A stretch of 64,000 nucleotides of DNA from JAXLWB01 sp046328715 (lineage in GTDB: Bacteria; Chloroflexota; Anaerolineae; Caldilineales; Caldilineaceae), in assembly GCA_046328715.1 (NCBI GenBank), contig JAXLWB010000002.1, positions 124,001 to 188,000 on the forward strand, written 5' to 3'. The position numbers were made by a program, and so were the translations under genes. Position 1 is the stretch's first letter; the number at the start of each line of letters is the position of its first letter. Positions 17,579-25,577 of the stretch are shown here, piece after piece. A model generated the notes under the pieces. That model worked only from the letters and a program-made list of their open reading frames with translations, did not search any database and was not told the origin of the DNA.

Positions 17579-17653
17579 ATGTTCCCTGAAGATCGTCACC
17601 ATCAAACCTTAATACCAAAATTAAGGGGGGGGTATCGTATTTTGCGTGCTTGA
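17579..17653 (+). other. Short frame with Shine-Dalgarno and G8 tract that would feed the metalloprotease by -1 shift
   Basis: ATG 17579 has a perfect Shine-Dalgarno (GAAAGGAG). It opens a 24-codon frame ending at TGA 17651-17653. A run of eight G's (17625-17632) lies in its middle. The metalloprotease frame is the -1 frame and is open back to 17590 but has no ATG. One extra G, or a -1 slip on the G run, would join the two. The joined product would begin MFPEDRHHQTLIPKLRGG followed by VSYFACLTRW and then the signal-anchor. Confidence 0.6.
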
Positions 17654-19017
17654 CAAGATGGATTAGTTCCCACCCCAATCTTAACTTCCTCAACAACATT
17701 CCACCGTTACTTCAATCGTCGTCGGGTCGTAATCGCTTCGTTTTTCGTTTCATTGCTCATGGCTTGTTCGCCAGCATAGTCACAAGTATAGTTATGTTGG
17801 CATTTTGGGAAAATGGCCAAGCCTGGCTATGGCTCGCTCGTTGGCCGAGCCATAGTGCAACGTATGCAATCGATGCAAGTGTCCCAGCAGGTTTTAACAA
17901 TGCAATCAATGTTGGAGCAAACACTTGGACAGATTCTGCGGCTTCTACCTGGAAATGGACGAATGACACACCTGCTTCGGGCAATAAGGTTAAGTACCAA
18001 GCTATTGATGGTCCAGGACGTACGTTAGCAGAAACAGCACCCTCCCCATTTTTAGTCGTTTACAACTTTGATTTAAGAATTGACACAGCAGAAAATTGGT
18101 ATAGCGGTGCCGGGAGTCCAGGTGCAAATCAATGGGATCTCCAGTCAATCACAACGCATGAATTTGGACATGCTCTAGGGCTCGGTCACTCAGAAACAAA
18201 CAATTGCCCAGCCAATACTGCAACCAATCCAACGATGTGCGAACACCCGCAGATTGGCACTACCTACTGGCGAACATTGGCAAACGATGATACTTCCGGT
18301 CTGCAATATCTCTATCCGCCCTTGACTCAGCTATTCTGGCGCAGCAACACAGGCTATTCGCGTCAAGTGGCAATTGTCAGCGGTGCACCCGACTTTAACC
18401 AGGCACAAGCCTGGACGACACCTCCTTCTAGTGGTGGAAACCCGGGCAGCGGCGATGTCCAGGCCTGGGCAAGTGTGGTGATCAGTGGCACACTCTATCA
18501 AGAAATGTGGCAAAACAACACCCGTTGGCGACGCACTGTGCCTATTGTGGGCGGAATTGAACAATGGGCATCGGCATCGGCTTGGGTATCAGGGTTGGCG
18601 AATTTCGGAACCCAACCAGGTAGTGGCGACACGCAAGCCAACAATGCCTATGTGATCGGTTCAAAACTCTATCAGGGCTATTGGCGTGGCGATCAGGGGT
18701 TTAGTCGTATCATTACGGTTACGAATGGTGTACCGGATTGGAGCACAGCACCCACTACCTGGTCTGGCCCTGTATTGACGAATACGCTTCCTGGTACTGG
18801 AAGCCTCCAAGCACTAAGCATCTACAAAATCAGTAGCACGAACATGCGTCAAGGGATCTGGCGCAACAATTTTGGCTACAGTCGCACCATCACCTATACC
18901 AGCGCTGGACCTGATTGGAACAATGCCGGTCCCTGGAGTGATCCAATTCCGATTGACGATTTAGGTGCTGGATCAGGCGATATGCGTGCTCAAGATAATT
19001 ATGCATTGCTTCAATAA
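17650..19017 (+). CDS. Secreted metzincin-type zinc metalloprotease with C-terminal tandem repeats
   Basis: 455 residues in this frame, whose nominal start is a TTG without ribosome-binding site; see the upstream G8 entry for a better start. A hydrophobic segment at 34-53 is a signal anchor. The catalytic domain has HEFGHALGLGH (170-180: H170, E171, H174, H180) and the Met-turn NPTMCEH. This makes it a matrixin/M10-like protease, preceded by a propeptide-free domain of about 100 residues. After residue 215 come four repeats of about 60 residues with the pattern WR/N-x-GYSRxI...DWxxAxxW and GSGDxxA. They probably form a binding or propeller-like region. The last repeat is included in the duplicated DNA at 18861-19880. 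Confidence 0.83.
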   Translation: MTRWISSHPNLNFLNNIPPLLQSSSGRNRFVFRFIAHGLFASIVTSIVMLAFWENGQAWLWLARWPSHSATYAIDASVPAGFNNAINVGANTWTDSAASTWKWTNDTPASGNKVKYQAIDGPGRTLAETAPSPFLVVYNFDLRIDTAENWYSGAGSPGANQWDLQSITTHEFGHALGLGHSETNNCPANTATNPTMCEHPQIGTTYWRTLANDDTSGLQYLYPPLTQLFWRSNTGYSRQVAIVSGAPDFNQAQAWTTPPSSGGNPGSGDVQAWASVVISGTLYQEMWQNNTRWRRTVPIVGGIEQWASASAWVSGLANFGTQPGSGDTQANNAYVIGSKLYQGYWRGDQGFSRIITVTNGVPDWSTAPTTWSGPVLTNTLPGTGSLQALSIYKISSTNMRQGIWRNNFGYSRTITYTSAGPDWNNAGPWSDPIPIDDLGAGSGDMRAQDNYALLQ

Positions 19018-19050
19018 TACATGAACATGATACGTTCAGGGGATTACGAT

Positions 19051-19743
19051 ATGAACTGGACTATTGGCTGGAGACAGAATATTATTTACCGAAGTTCTAC
19101 GTTGCTACTTGCATTGCTACTAACTGGTTGTGGTTCGATTGGATTAAATCCCAGACCAACCACAGAGTCAAACATCCCGATTCAACCCTCAAGTCCAATC
19201 AGCAGCGAAGGGAGACTAATGGGATCGCAAGCTACATGGGCTTATCTTTCCTTTAATGAGCTTGCAAACCAAGCAACAGCCATTTTTCTCGGCAAAGTGA
19301 CTGCTATTTCGCCTGCGCAATGGAATCAAGATAGTGGTGAGTACTGGGACGATAGTGGATCGACAAGCGCAGCCCTCGTACTTCACTATATAGAAATAGA
19401 GGTACAAGAGCCGCTCATTGACAACATTGGATTGGAAAAACAGGTCAAACTACCTACCTTGAGTGAATACTACCTTGTTGATGAAAAATTGAACGTGATT
19501 GAAGAAAAGTTACCACGTCGTCACGATTTAGTTGCAGGTGACCAAGCAGTATTTTTCATCGATAAAACTGAATTGGCGTGGCGTGGAGGTGTACGACCTG
19601 TACTTTATTTAGCAACCTACCCAGGTCAATCCTACTTCAAACTTGGCGGAGAAGGACTCTACCACGGCGAACTGCTGGAAGGTGCGTTCACGCTAGACGA
19701 ACTAAAGGCAAAGATTCTGGCAGAACGCGAAAAGCCAGCATAG
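19051..19743 (+). CDS. Lipoprotein of unknown function (intact copy of a duplicated pair)
   Basis: 230 residues from the ATG at 19051. That start is chosen over the upstream ATG at 19021 because AGGGG lies 8 nt before it. The signal peptide ends in LLLTGC (Cys27), so it is a lipoprotein. The mature part is an all-beta-looking domain of about 190 residues with blocks ATAIFLGKVTAISPAQWNQD and WRGGVRPVLYLATYPG and a C-terminal helix (LDELKAKILAEREKPA). The pattern of a protein that reports export or exposure, with FxGKV near the start, resembles small secreted stress lipoproteins, but I do not recognise a family. It lies 33 nt after the metalloprotease stop, probably in one operon, and ends at a 24-bp-stem terminator. 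Confidence 0.75.
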   Translation: MNWTIGWRQNIIYRSSTLLLALLLTGCGSIGLNPRPTTESNIPIQPSSPISSEGRLMGSQATWAYLSFNELANQATAIFLGKVTAISPAQWNQDSGEYWDDSGSTSAALVLHYIEIEVQEPLIDNIGLEKQVKLPTLSEYYLVDEKLNVIEEKLPRRHDLVAGDQAVFFIDKTELAWRGGVRPVLYLATYPGQSYFKLGGEGLYHGELLEGAFTLDELKAKILAEREKPA

Positions 19744-19754
19744 TAAATAAGTTC

Positions 19755-19811
19755 GGCAACAAGAAAGGCGGCAGGCGTGGGTAACGAACGCCTGCCGCCT
19801 TTCTTGTTGCC
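19755..19811 (+). terminator. Very long intrinsic hairpin after the lipoprotein gene
   Basis: Perfect 24-bp stem beginning GGCAACAAGAAAGGCGGC with a 9-nt loop. It starts 11 nt after the lipoprotein stop. There is no strong U-tract, but the stem is the clear end of the transcription unit. Confidence 0.7.
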
Positions 19812-20107
19812 GTCGATTCTCAATGGTGCCGACTGTTTACCCGAATTGGTACACAATCGCATCTTGAAGTGTAACAAGTCTCGGATAAAGTAGTTAAATG
19901 TTGCATCAAGGCGTTCGGCGCAACAATTTTGGCTACAGTCGCACCACCACCTATACCAGCGCTGGACCTGATTGGAACAATGCCGGTCCCTGGAGCAATC
20001 CAATTCCGATTGACGATTTAGGTGCTGGATCAGGCGATATGCGTGCTCAAGATAATTATGCACTACTTCAATAATACATGAACATGATACGTTCAGGGGA
20101 TTACGAT

Positions 20108-20805
20108 ATGAACTGGACTATTGGCTGGAGACAGAATATTATTTACCGAAGTTCTACGTTGCTACTTGCATTGCTACTAAATAGCTGTGCTTCGATTGGA
20201 TCAAACTCCAGACCCACCTCAGCATTAAACATGCTAACTCAACCTTCAAGCCCAATTGGCGGTGAAGGACGAATAATGGGATCGCAAGCTACATATGCAC
20301 CGGTTTCCTTTGGTGAGATTTCAGATCAAGCAACAGCCATTTTTGTTGGTAAAGTGACTGCTATCTCTCCTGCGCAATGGAATCAGGATAGCGGCGAGTA
20401 TTGGTGTAATGACAAGGATGCAGAAAACATGTCTTGTTTTGTTTTTTCATACTTGGAGATAGATGTGTTGGAACCAATTGTAGATGATATGGGTTTAGAA
20501 GCTCAAGTAAAGGTGCTTGCGCCTAGCCAATCCTATGTAGTTGACGAGAAAGGCAATGTTATTGAGGAGAGAACGCCGCCGACATGATTTAAAAATCGGT
20601 GAACAGGCAGTTTTTCATCAAACAGACTAACTTGGCGTGGCGGGGTGGCGTACGACCTGTACTCTATTTTGCAGCCTATCCAGGAGATGCCTACTTCAAA
20701 CTTGGCGGAGAAGGACTCTACCACGGCGAACTGCTGGAAGGTGCGTTCACGCTAGACGAACTAAAGGCAAAGATTCTGGCAGAGCGCGAAAAGCCAGCCC
20801 AGTAA
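20108..20805 (+). pseudogene. Second, frameshifted copy of the duplicated lipoprotein
   Basis: The N-terminal 160 residues (start at ATG 20108, same AGGGG) match the copy at 19051, with the lipobox changed to LLLNSC. The frame breaks near 20570: the reading ends at a TGA (20585) where copy 1 reads RRHDL. A second shift occurs in a T run near 20612, where two T's appear to be missing. The C-terminal 60 residues (WRGGVRPVLYFAAYPG to the end) then continue in another frame. Both breaks lie within 40 bp. Either the gene is decaying or the region has assembly errors. Confidence 0.8.
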
Positions 20806-20813
20806 ATAAGTTC

Positions 20814-20867
20814 GGCAACAAGAAAGGCGGCAAGCGTGGGTAACGAACGCCTGCCTTTCTTGTTGCC
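20814..20867 (+). terminator. Degenerate copy of the lipoprotein terminator
   Basis: Outer 15-bp stem GGCAACAAGAAAGGC with its complement. The inner part is unpaired after a 3-nt deletion and a G-to-A change compared with 19755-19811. Confidence 0.6.
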
Positions 20868-20980
20868 GTCGATTCTCAATGGTACACAATTGCATCTTGA
20901 ACTATAGCATTGTTAGGCTAAACTGGAATCGTGGTTCCTGTTCACATCTCACAAAATTGTTGATGAAAAGGGAGGCAACA

Positions 20981-21520
20981 ATGCTGCACAACAATTCAAA
21001 TATTACGCTCATTTCTGTTGTTCTTGTCCTGATGACTGCGGTTATATCCGGGAGTTGTTCTCAAGCTAGCATCCCCTTCGAGTCACCGCTTCCAACGCCA
21101 GTCATCGAGCCAGGCTGGTATCGAGTCAACGTGCCAGATCGCTTTTCTTTTTACCTGCCACCAGGGATGCAGATGATCCCAGTCATGGGGGTTGACTCAA
21201 TCGTTGGACAATACAACAGCGATACCCTTGAGTTATCATTTGACTACGGATGGTATTCAGGTTCTGTGAGCATGCCAGATAAACCTGAATACAAGGAAGT
21301 TTGGACCGAGATTGATCATGCACAAGCTCAGGTTGTTACGTTTCATGATGCGGGATCAGGTCAACACTTCAAATATGTGGCAGCCATCTATTTCCCACAA
21401 CCCAGGCCAGAAACTGAGTCAACCAAAGGTGACAAATTGAATATCTGGGTTTTCTGCAAAACGCCGAATGAGCAAGAAGTTGCACTGCAGATCTTCCAGA
21501 CTATCAAGTTTGTTCATTAA
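20981..21520 (+). CDS. Small lipoprotein, function unknown
   Basis: 179 residues from ATG 20981, preceded by GGGAGG 5 nt upstream; upstream in-frame codons lack a ribosome-binding site. The signal peptide ends at VISGSC (Cys26), so it is a probable lipoprotein. The mature domain (from ESPLPTPVIEPGWYRVNVPD) is predicted mostly beta. It has the pattern FSFYLPPGMQMIPVMGVDS, a central DYGWYSG, and a C-terminal helix (EVALQIFQTIKF). The sequence resembles small PsbP-like or outer-surface domains that test a quadratic fit of Phe/Tyr edges, but I cannot name a family. It is convergent with the methyltransferase at 21543-22514. Confidence 0.75.
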   Translation: MLHNNSNITLISVVLVLMTAVISGSCSQASIPFESPLPTPVIEPGWYRVNVPDRFSFYLPPGMQMIPVMGVDSIVGQYNSDTLELSFDYGWYSGSVSMPDKPEYKEVWTEIDHAQAQVVTFHDAGSGQHFKYVAAIYFPQPRPETESTKGDKLNIWVFCKTPNEQEVALQIFQTIKFVH

Positions 21521-21542
21521 AGTAAGCCATTCAAAAGAGGGT

Positions 21543-22514
21543 TCAATTGTTACTCGCTGGCCGCTTTCTGGCAACCACAAACCGTACACCTCCCATTCCT
21601 ATGCGATCCAGCAACAGAATTAAGGGTTCAAAAGGGAAACGTATTCCCGGAAAGTCGATGATCTTCTCACCCCAGCGTGGCCAGGCAGAGGGGTGTTGTG
21701 GCGTGCCAGCGCGCAACCAAGTACGCAGACTGGTAATAAAGGCAAAGTAGCCACCAAAACGGCTGCCATCCTCGATACAGTCAAAACCAGCTTCATGCAG
21801 CATCTGACGAATCACTGGATCGGGAAAGATATGCAGATGACGGGGTGCATCATAGCCGACCCAGTAGCGCCCAAAGAGTTTGCGATCCAGACTCTCCCAG
21901 TTGGGGAAGGTGAGCGCCAGCAGACCACCCGGCTTTAGGAGCATTGCTGACTTTGCCAGCACATCTCGTGGCGCAAAGGTATGCTCCAGCACATCCCACA
22001 TCGTGATCAGGTCAAAGCTGGCACTAGGCAGGTCAATCTCCAACAAATCGCCGATCTGCACATCTAGTGCAAAACGATTTCGTGCATACTCCGCCGCAGT
22101 TGGGCTGATCTCGATGCCCCGGGTTTGCCAACCGGCACTGCGCATCTCATCCAAAAAGATGCCGGTAGAACAGCCCACATCCAACAGGTTTCCCCGCTGT
22201 GCTGCCCAATGACGTTCGACCGCTTGCCGCCGCTGGACCAACTTGCGCCGCCGCATCCAACGCATCAGCCGGCTCTTTTCGTCCTGAATGGCCGGACGAT
22301 AGGGCGCATAGGAAGCTGGATAGTAGCGGTTGATCGCGGCACGGGTGGGGCGTGGACTGAGAAAGAGCAAGCCACAGGCAGCACAACAGCGCATGGCAAA
22401 GTTACCAGGAATTCTGTACAGATAGTCTTCCAGTTCAGCGACGATGCTGCTTTCTGACGAATGGCAATTGGTACAAAGGAGCGTTTCGTATTCACCGACC
22501 GGTTGTTCATACAT
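21543..22514 (-). CDS. Class I SAM methyltransferase with N-terminal zinc ribbon
   Basis: 323 residues. The N-terminus has a CxxC pair at C14/C17 and another at C44/C47 (a rubredoxin-like knuckle), typical of Methyltransf_23 proteins of polysaccharide clusters. Motif I is LLDVGCSTGIF, the acidic residue is in RGIEISP, then FDLITMWDVLEHTFAPRDVL, LKPGGLLALTFPN and RHLHIFPDPVIRQML. It probably methylates a sugar or a lipid-linked glycan; the substrate is unknown. No Shine-Dalgarno precedes the ATG. A TACTAT lies 7 nt upstream and TATACT 4 nt upstream, so the message may be leaderless. Confidence 0.88.
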   Translation of the reverse strand: MYEQPVGEYETLLCTNCHSSESSIVAELEDYLYRIPGNFAMRCCAACGLLFLSPRPTRAAINRYYPASYAPYRPAIQDEKSRLMRWMRRRKLVQRRQAVERHWAAQRGNLLDVGCSTGIFLDEMRSAGWQTRGIEISPTAAEYARNRFALDVQIGDLLEIDLPSASFDLITMWDVLEHTFAPRDVLAKSAMLLKPGGLLALTFPNWESLDRKLFGRYWVGYDAPRHLHIFPDPVIRQMLHEAGFDCIEDGSRFGGYFAFITSLRTWLRAGTPQHPSAWPRWGEKIIDFPGIRFPFEPLILLLDRIGMGGVRFVVARKRPASNN

Positions 22515-22558
22515 GTCCAGTATAGTACAACGGCGGGACGGTCAATGCGAAAAAACGA

Positions 22559-22587
22559 TTGACAATGTCCTTCCCCCGTGATATGCT
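22559..22587 (+). promoter_or_regulatory. Strong promoter facing the 43-bp repeat array
   Basis: TTGACA (22559-22564), exactly 17 nt, TATGCT (22582-22587). It points right, but no start codon with a ribosome-binding site follows for about 950 bp. It would transcribe the repeat array and then reach the gene at 23539. Confidence 0.65.
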
Positions 22588-22754
22588 GGAATCGTCACCC
22601 ATTCTCCTGTGTTGTGCCTCTTGCCTCTACAGGCAGCTTGAGCAGTTTGTTCACCACTACTTATTTACAAGACATTATCATGTCTTGTACTGGATATTAA
22701 ATTACGCACTACGTTCGCTAATGATCGTCAATGATGGATTTTACCGTTCTGGGT

Positions 22755-23367
22755 AGATCTGCCCTGTACCTTCTGCAAACTGACACAAGTCTACAGCAGA
22801 TCTACCCAACGGATCCTACAAACTGGAGCAGGTCGTGGGACGATCTGTCGCGCTACTTTGTAAAATGCAGAAAGTGCTGGGTAGAGCCGACCAACCCTTT
22901 CTGCAAAGCGCACGTAGTGCTGGGAAGATCGGCTGTGCAAGTTCTGCGAATTGTAGGAAGGCGTGGGCAGATCTTCCCTGCACCTACTGCAAACTGAACA
23001 GTTCATGTGACGATCTGCCGTGCCACGCTGTCAAAATGCAAAAAGTCGAGGGCAGACTTGACTCGCTCGTTCTGAAAATTCCCAGAGGTGTCGGGTAGAT
23101 CTTCCCTGACCCATCTGCAAATGGACGGAAGTGCTGGGCAGATCGTCTCAACAGGTCTGCAAAATGCAGAAAGTCTACGGCGGAGCCGCCCTGGCTGTGT
23201 ACAAAATGGTGCCAGTGTTGGGAGGATCGTCTCTGGACCAGTTGCAAAATGCAGAAAGACCTGGCCGATCACCTCTGCTCGATCTGCAAGGTCGCGAACG
23301 TTCAGGGAAGATCTGCCGCGCTCGATCTACAAAATTGAGAAAGTCTAGGGTGGATCTGCTCAACACC
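22755..23367 (+). repeat. Degenerate tandem repeat array, 14 units of 42-43 bp
   Basis: Unit starts: 22755, 22798, 22841, 22883, 22926, 22969, 23011, 23054, 23097, 23140, 23182, 23224, 23266, 23309 and a partial unit at 23352. The consensus opens with AGATCTGCCCTG, then 5-6 variable bases, then TCTGCAAAATGCAGAAAG and TGCTGGGC. The unit junction plus the first bases form the palindrome GGGCAGATCTGCCC, and the middle forms TCTGCA-AAA-TGCAGA. Units are 50-75% alike. All six frames are largely open because the period is not a multiple of three in most units, so the open frames in it are not evidence of coding. Confidence 0.9.
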
Positions 23368-23538
23368 TTCATTAGACATTACGCTGGCTTGTTTCCTTGA
23401 CCATGACAAGGCTTTTCCTGTAAGGATGACAGGATAAAGGGATGAAAATACGTCATCTTATCATCTTGTCACCCTTTACGAATTAAATCGGTATATTGTC
23501 TACTGTTAGCAGTCGTTTCAACCAGAAAGGAGCGTCCT

Positions 23539-24372
23539 ATGCAATCCAGTCAACGTCATCGTCTTGTTGTCGGATCGTTGTTATTGGTATCTCTACTGTT
23601 GCTGATAGGCAGCGTTTTATTTACACCCCCAAGCACCCAACTCTATGCGCAAAGTGCCGAGGAAACACCCAATTCCATCGTACAATCCTATGCCAATGAC
23701 ATGGGCATCTCGTATGAAGAGGCAAAGCGCAGATTGGAGTTGCAAAATGAGTTCAGCCTCCTCGAACAGAAGGTGATCGAGGGCGAACCCAGTTACGCAG
23801 GTTCATGGACAATGCATCAGCCCGAGTTTGGCTTGGTGATTGCCTTTGCCGCACCGGATGGGAAGACGATTCTCCAGAAATATCTGGAAGGCATCGCATG
23901 GGCGGAGCTGGTACATGTGCAACAGTCGCCCTATACCGTGGCAGAATTGCAGGCAATTGCCCAAACCGTGTTGCAAGCAGCGCGTGAAACAGGCATTCCT
24001 TTTGGCGGCGGCTCCAATCCTAAAACCAGCAAGGTGACCATCTACACCCCTCAGCCGGAGGAGATGCGCCAACGATTGGAAAGCAACCTGTCGATTCAGG
24101 AGTACTGGAATGATATTGAGTATGTTAACGATGCAGGAATGGCAGTACCAGCAATCGGGACAGACGACGCAACCCAAGACTTTATTCTTCACTTGCCACT
24201 TGTGCAAAGACAAGCTGAGAACATTTCGACCGAAACAAATACCCATGAATCACTTCACAAAAATTCAGACAGCACTCTATGCACACTTGATTTTTGCATC
24301 CATTTTGTCTGGCTGTATGCCGCCTGGAACCATCGGTGGTCCACCAGTTTATACCCCAATCACTCAACCTGA
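23539..24372 (+). CDS. Secreted protein of unknown function; 3' end probably frameshifted
   Basis: 277 residues as read. The start is supported by AGAAAGGAG 8 nt upstream. The signal peptide runs to LYAQSAEE (cleavage near residue 38). The body is mixed alpha/beta: NSIVQSYANDMGISYEEAKR, then FGLVIAFAAPDGKTILQKYL and SKVTIYTPQPEEMRQRL, reminiscent of the N-terminal domain of secreted serine proteases of this phylum. The sequence FILHLPLVQ near residue 217 matches the LPLV ending of other secreted proteins in the window. The frame then runs on, out of phase, for about 57 residues into the next gene. A missing A in CAAAG near 24207 would restore an ending LPLVQKTS. Function is unknown. Confidence 0.7.
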   Translation: MQSSQRHRLVVGSLLLVSLLLLIGSVLFTPPSTQLYAQSAEETPNSIVQSYANDMGISYEEAKRRLELQNEFSLLEQKVIEGEPSYAGSWTMHQPEFGLVIAFAAPDGKTILQKYLEGIAWAELVHVQQSPYTVAELQAIAQTVLQAARETGIPFGGGSNPKTSKVTIYTPQPEEMRQRLESNLSIQEYWNDIEYVNDAGMAVPAIGTDDATQDFILHLPLVQRQAENISTETNTHESLHKNSDSTLCTLDFCIHFVWLYAAWNHRWSTSLYPNHST

Positions 24373-24748
24373 AAGCCCGCTGATTCCTGGGCAATCGACC
24401 GTCCTGCTGGAAAACCGCTGGCGAATCGTTGAAATTACTCATCACAATGCTCCAATAGCGTTTAATGCAATCCAGCCGATCTACCTGACCTTTATATCAA
24501 ATGGCACGCTTGCCGTTAGGGCAATCAATTGCAACGCTGGCGGTTACTATATTGACGCAATAGATCATCGTCATTATCGACTTGTACCGGGTAGCATCAC
24601 AGCGATGGGCTGTGGAGAGATTGGGAATAAACAAGAATCTGCACTCCATGAAGCCCTAATGGCGACTACTGAGTTTGAACTTCAAGGCGAGCAACTGATT
24701 TTGCGTGGCGGCGGGGTGAAAATCGTATTAGTTACAGACAACAATTAG
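24245..24748 (+). CDS. META/HslJ-domain lipoprotein
   Basis: 167 residues from ATG 24245. The frame is open upstream, but this ATG opens a proper signal peptide with lipobox ILSGC (Cys24). The mature part has one META domain. It opens LENRWRIVEIT and has the hallmark NCNAGGYYID, then a MGCGEIG block with a second Cys and LHEALMATTEFELQGEQLIL. META domains occur in HslJ-like outer-membrane or exported proteins linked to heat and motility phenotypes; the biochemical role is not known. Its start overlaps the readthrough tail of the upstream gene. No strong Shine-Dalgarno was seen, so start and coupling are uncertain. Confidence 0.78.
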   Translation: MNHFTKIQTALYAHLIFASILSGCMPPGTIGGPPVYTPITQPESPLIPGQSTVLLENRWRIVEITHHNAPIAFNAIQPIYLTFISNGTLAVRAINCNAGGYYIDAIDHRHYRLVPGSITAMGCGEIGNKQESALHEALMATTEFELQGEQLILRGGGVKIVLVTDNN

Positions 24749-25577
24749 TGAAACAAGATGCGATCCATAGTATCCATATTGGACGCATCGACTTTTAGCC
24801 GAAGCATAGATTGACCATCTGGTTCCCACCAGAGGAGTCGAATATCTTCATTTTGATCATTAGAGCTACTTAAAGGAGCGGTTGTAGTAGTGTCAGGAAT
24901 ATTCCCAATCCAAATTTCACGATCACGTTCAGTGTCAGCCTGATGAGATACTACAATAAACGCAACTCTCGTACTATCTGGTGACCAAACCGGTGTAACC
25001 AGTGAATACCAATCATTACGCTGTAGTAATGGGAATTGTTCTTTACCATCGGCACTTGTCACCCACAATCCCTGATTACCTGAATCACGCTGATCTAAAT
25101 TCTGATCATTGATACCTCGAAATGTGTTGAAGACAAGCCATTTGCTATCGGGAGACCATTCATGGTAGCTACCCTCTGCCTGACCAGTGACCAAATACTG
25201 ACCCGATCCATCTGCATTGGCTATATATAGTTTTCGGGCAATTGTGTCGAACTCTGGATGGCTTGTAACAAAGGCAAAATGGTGGCCATCTTGTGAAAAC
25301 TGAAAACTCAGGATGCGCAAGGACGATTTCTCTTTCTGTGCAAGTTCCGTACTTTCTACTACACTGGAAAGTAAATAGCCAATGAAAATGTAGCCTGGAA
25401 TTCGATGTAAATTAGAGCCGTCTGAAAGAATCAACCAGAGTTGCCAATCATGGACAAAAATGATTTCATCGGTAGCTAGCCATTGGATAGAGTAAGCATA
25501 GGCTGTGCCGAGAAAATCAGCCTTTGTCAGTAGACTTGAAGTGCCATCTTCGAGATTATAAATGCGGACCTCACCAC
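24745..25577 (-). pseudogene. 3' part of an exported PD40/TolB-like beta-propeller gene split by an IS
   Basis: About 277 residues of a WD40-like propeller: RIPGYIF, FSQDGHHFAFVTSH, LYIANADGSGQYL, EWSPDSKWLVFN, LWVTSADGKEQ, WSPDSTRVAFI. The frame continues past its 5' edge into the IS end. Joining it to 27013-27592 at the duplicated CACCAC target restores one frame reading NDEGFGGEVRIYNLEDG, giving a 470-residue original protein. It is probably non-functional now. Confidence 0.87.

Larger units (their letters stand above)
18861..20906 (+). repeat. Imperfect tandem duplication (unit about 1 kb, offset 1,057 bp)
   Basis: Copy 1 is about 18861-19880 and copy 2 about 19918-20906. Both contain the last 160 bp of the metalloprotease gene, the lipoprotein gene and its terminator. 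Copy 1 has a 21-nt insertion near 19849 relative to copy 2. Copy 2 has diverged more and carries frameshifts. Confidence 0.85.

Noticed and set aside
22755..23367. CRISPR array
   Set aside because: The period is constant, but no part of the unit is invariant, there are no unique spacers and no cas genes are present.
22731..23400. Several 60-90-codon frames on both strands within the repeat region
   Set aside because: They are shadows of the 43-bp periodicity, lack ribosome-binding sites and overlap each other on both strands.
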